Below are positions 42,350 through 43,051 of a DNA stretch of 43,051 bases, in pieces. The notes beneath the pieces were generated by a model. That model was not told where the DNA came from, did no database searches, and saw only the letters and a program-made list of their open reading frames with translations. The DNA is taken from NCBI GenBank assembly GCA_028702575.1, contig JAQVOO010000002.1, positions 1-43,051 on the forward strand, given 5' to 3'. The position numbers and the translations under genes were made by a program. This DNA comes from Sphaerochaetaceae bacterium (lineage in GTDB: Bacteria > Spirochaetota > Spirochaetia > Sphaerochaetales > Sphaerochaetaceae). The number at the start of each line of letters is the position of its first letter. Position 1 is the first letter of the stretch.

Positions 42350-42942
42350 TGGCCTCGGTAGCTGTGGTGAAATACAATGCGGGGAATATTCGTTCTGTCT
42401 TGTGTGCGTTAGCCCGTCTAGGTGTTGATGCTGAAGTCACAGATGATCCACAACTCCTTAAAAAAGCTTCACATGTAATTTTTCCAGGTGTTGGTGAAGC
42501 TTCTTCCGCTATGCGTTATTTACACCAGAAACATCTCGATGAAGTGTTAGTCTCTTTAAAGCAACCTTTTTTAGGTATTTGTCTGGGCATGCAGCTTATG
42601 TGTAGTCTTAGTGAAGAGTCTCATACAGAGTGTTTGGGAATCTATCCTACTCCAGTGATCCGTTTTCAGCCCTCTTTGAAAGCTAAAATACCGCACATGG
42701 GCTGGAATAGTGTTACTGTTTATGATAATTCTTTATTTAACAAGATACCTGATCCAAGTTGGTTCTATTTTGTCCACTCCTATTATGTTCCTCTTTCCAA
42801 GCAAACAGAGGCTTGTTGTACCCATGGTAGAACTCAGTTCAGTGCAGCTTTGAATTTAGGCAATTTTTGGGGTGTCCAATTTCATCCTGAAAAGAGCGGA
42901 CCCAGCGGCGCTCAACTTCTTACCAATTTTCTACAATTTTAG
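42349..42942 (+). CDS. hisH: Imidazole glycerol phosphate synthase, glutaminase subunit
   Basis: A 197-residue class I glutamine amidotransferase that passes ammonia to HisF. The nucleophile is Cys78 in [10 protein letters not shown]; the His179 and Glu181 of the triad are in [10 protein letters not shown]. The N-terminal [10 protein letters not shown] and MGWNS motifs are typical. The start shares one base with the hisB stop (TAATG), with GGGAG 7 nt upstream. Confidence 0.96.
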   Translation: MASVAVVKYNAGNIRSVLCALARLGVDAEVTDDPQLLKKASHVIFPGVGEASSAMRYLHQKHLDEVLVSLKQPFLGICLGMQLMCSLSEESHTECLGIYPTPVIRFQPSLKAKIPHMGWNSVTVYDNSLFNKIPDPSWFYFVHSYYVPLSKQTEACCTHGRTQFSAALNLGNFWGVQFHPEKSGPSGAQLLTNFLQF

Positions 42943-42950
42943 GGGGTTTT

Positions 42951-43051
42951 ATGGTTATTATTCCTGCAATGGATATTATAGATGGACGCTGTGTTCGTCT
43001 GCGTATGGGTGATTATTCACAAAAAACAATCTACGGAGAAGATCCGCTTAC
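42951..43051 (+). CDS. hisA: HisA (ProFAR isomerase), N-terminal fragment
   Basis: The first 33 residues of a TIM-barrel enzyme, cut by the right edge. [20 protein letters not shown] is the HisA N-terminus, with catalytic Asp8, and matches HisA better than HisF, which begins with Cys-Asp at that site. It starts 8 bp after hisH with AGGGGG upstream. hisF and hisI/hisIE are expected beyond the edge. Confidence 0.93.
   Translation, partial: MVIIPAMDIIDGRCVRLRMGDYSQKTIYGEDPL

Noticed and set aside
1-43051. tRNA, rRNA, CRISPR arrays, insertion sequences or phage genes
   Set aside because: Read for cloverleaf arms, spaced direct repeats, transposase motifs and terminal inverted repeats; none found.

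Overview
The window looks like a chromosomal segment of a spirochaete, probably from the Treponema/Sphaerochaeta side of the phylum. This is inferred from gene content, not from a search. The base composition is moderately AT-rich. There are several lipoproteins with relaxed lipoboxes (including an LPP20-like one), periplasmic/outer-membrane proteins of no known family, a cytosolic M16C peptidase, a DUF2156 protein, and a DRTGG / HATPase / [FeFe]-hydrogenase-like trio of the kind seen in anaerobic spirochaetes, Thermotogae and clostridia. I see no IS elements, phage genes, CRISPR arrays, rRNAs or tRNAs.

Layout. 1-2310: an ABC transporter operon on the minus strand (the permease runs off the left edge) divergent from an MFS transporter, with an 18-bp palindromic operator over the ABC promoter. 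2375-4417: a large surface lipoprotein. 4514-6588: a PTS IIA-like protein coupled to a CPA2 cation/proton antiporter. 6585-8080: a DUF2156 protein divergent from a small membrane protein. 8172-13471: a run of envelope genes (small barrel-like protein, lipoprotein, PepT, barrel-like protein, LPP20-like lipoprotein). 13472-14053: a 582-bp stretch with no gene I can support. 14054-16862 (minus): URO-D-family methyltransferase-like protein, glycerophosphodiesterase, endonuclease IV. 16961-19996: M16C metallopeptidase. 19980-22127 (minus): DRTGG protein, anti-sigma-type ATPase and [FeFe]-hydrogenase-like protein.

22263-35644 is a dense plus-strand gene train: glycerol kinase, c-di-AMP cyclase CdaA with a YbbR partner, AcpS, TruA, family-4 uracil-DNA glycosylase, PriA, peptide deformylase, Fmt, a patatin/outer-membrane-barrel fusion, a TIGR01212 radical SAM protein, a VanZ-like protein and a two-subunit class I fumarase. 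It is followed by an FKBP lipoprotein, a HAD nucleotidase (minus) and a DUF308 membrane protein.

37925-43051 is a histidine operon in the order hisL-hisG-hisD-hisC-hisB-hisH-hisA, continuing past the right edge. It is preceded by a short ORF with six consecutive His codons and by mutually exclusive RNA hairpins ending in a U-run terminator, which is a complete classical attenuator. HisB carries an N-terminal HAD-like domain whose catalytic residues are gone.

Two genome-wide habits stand out. Five starts that have no Shine-Dalgarno sequence (hisL, def, the IIA gene, the 7586 gene and the DUF2156 gene) each have a -35/-10 pair whose -10 box ends 6-7 nt before the ATG, so they are predicted to be leaderless mRNAs. 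Gene packing is extreme: five tandem overlaps are exactly 14 bp, and three convergent pairs overlap at their stop codons.
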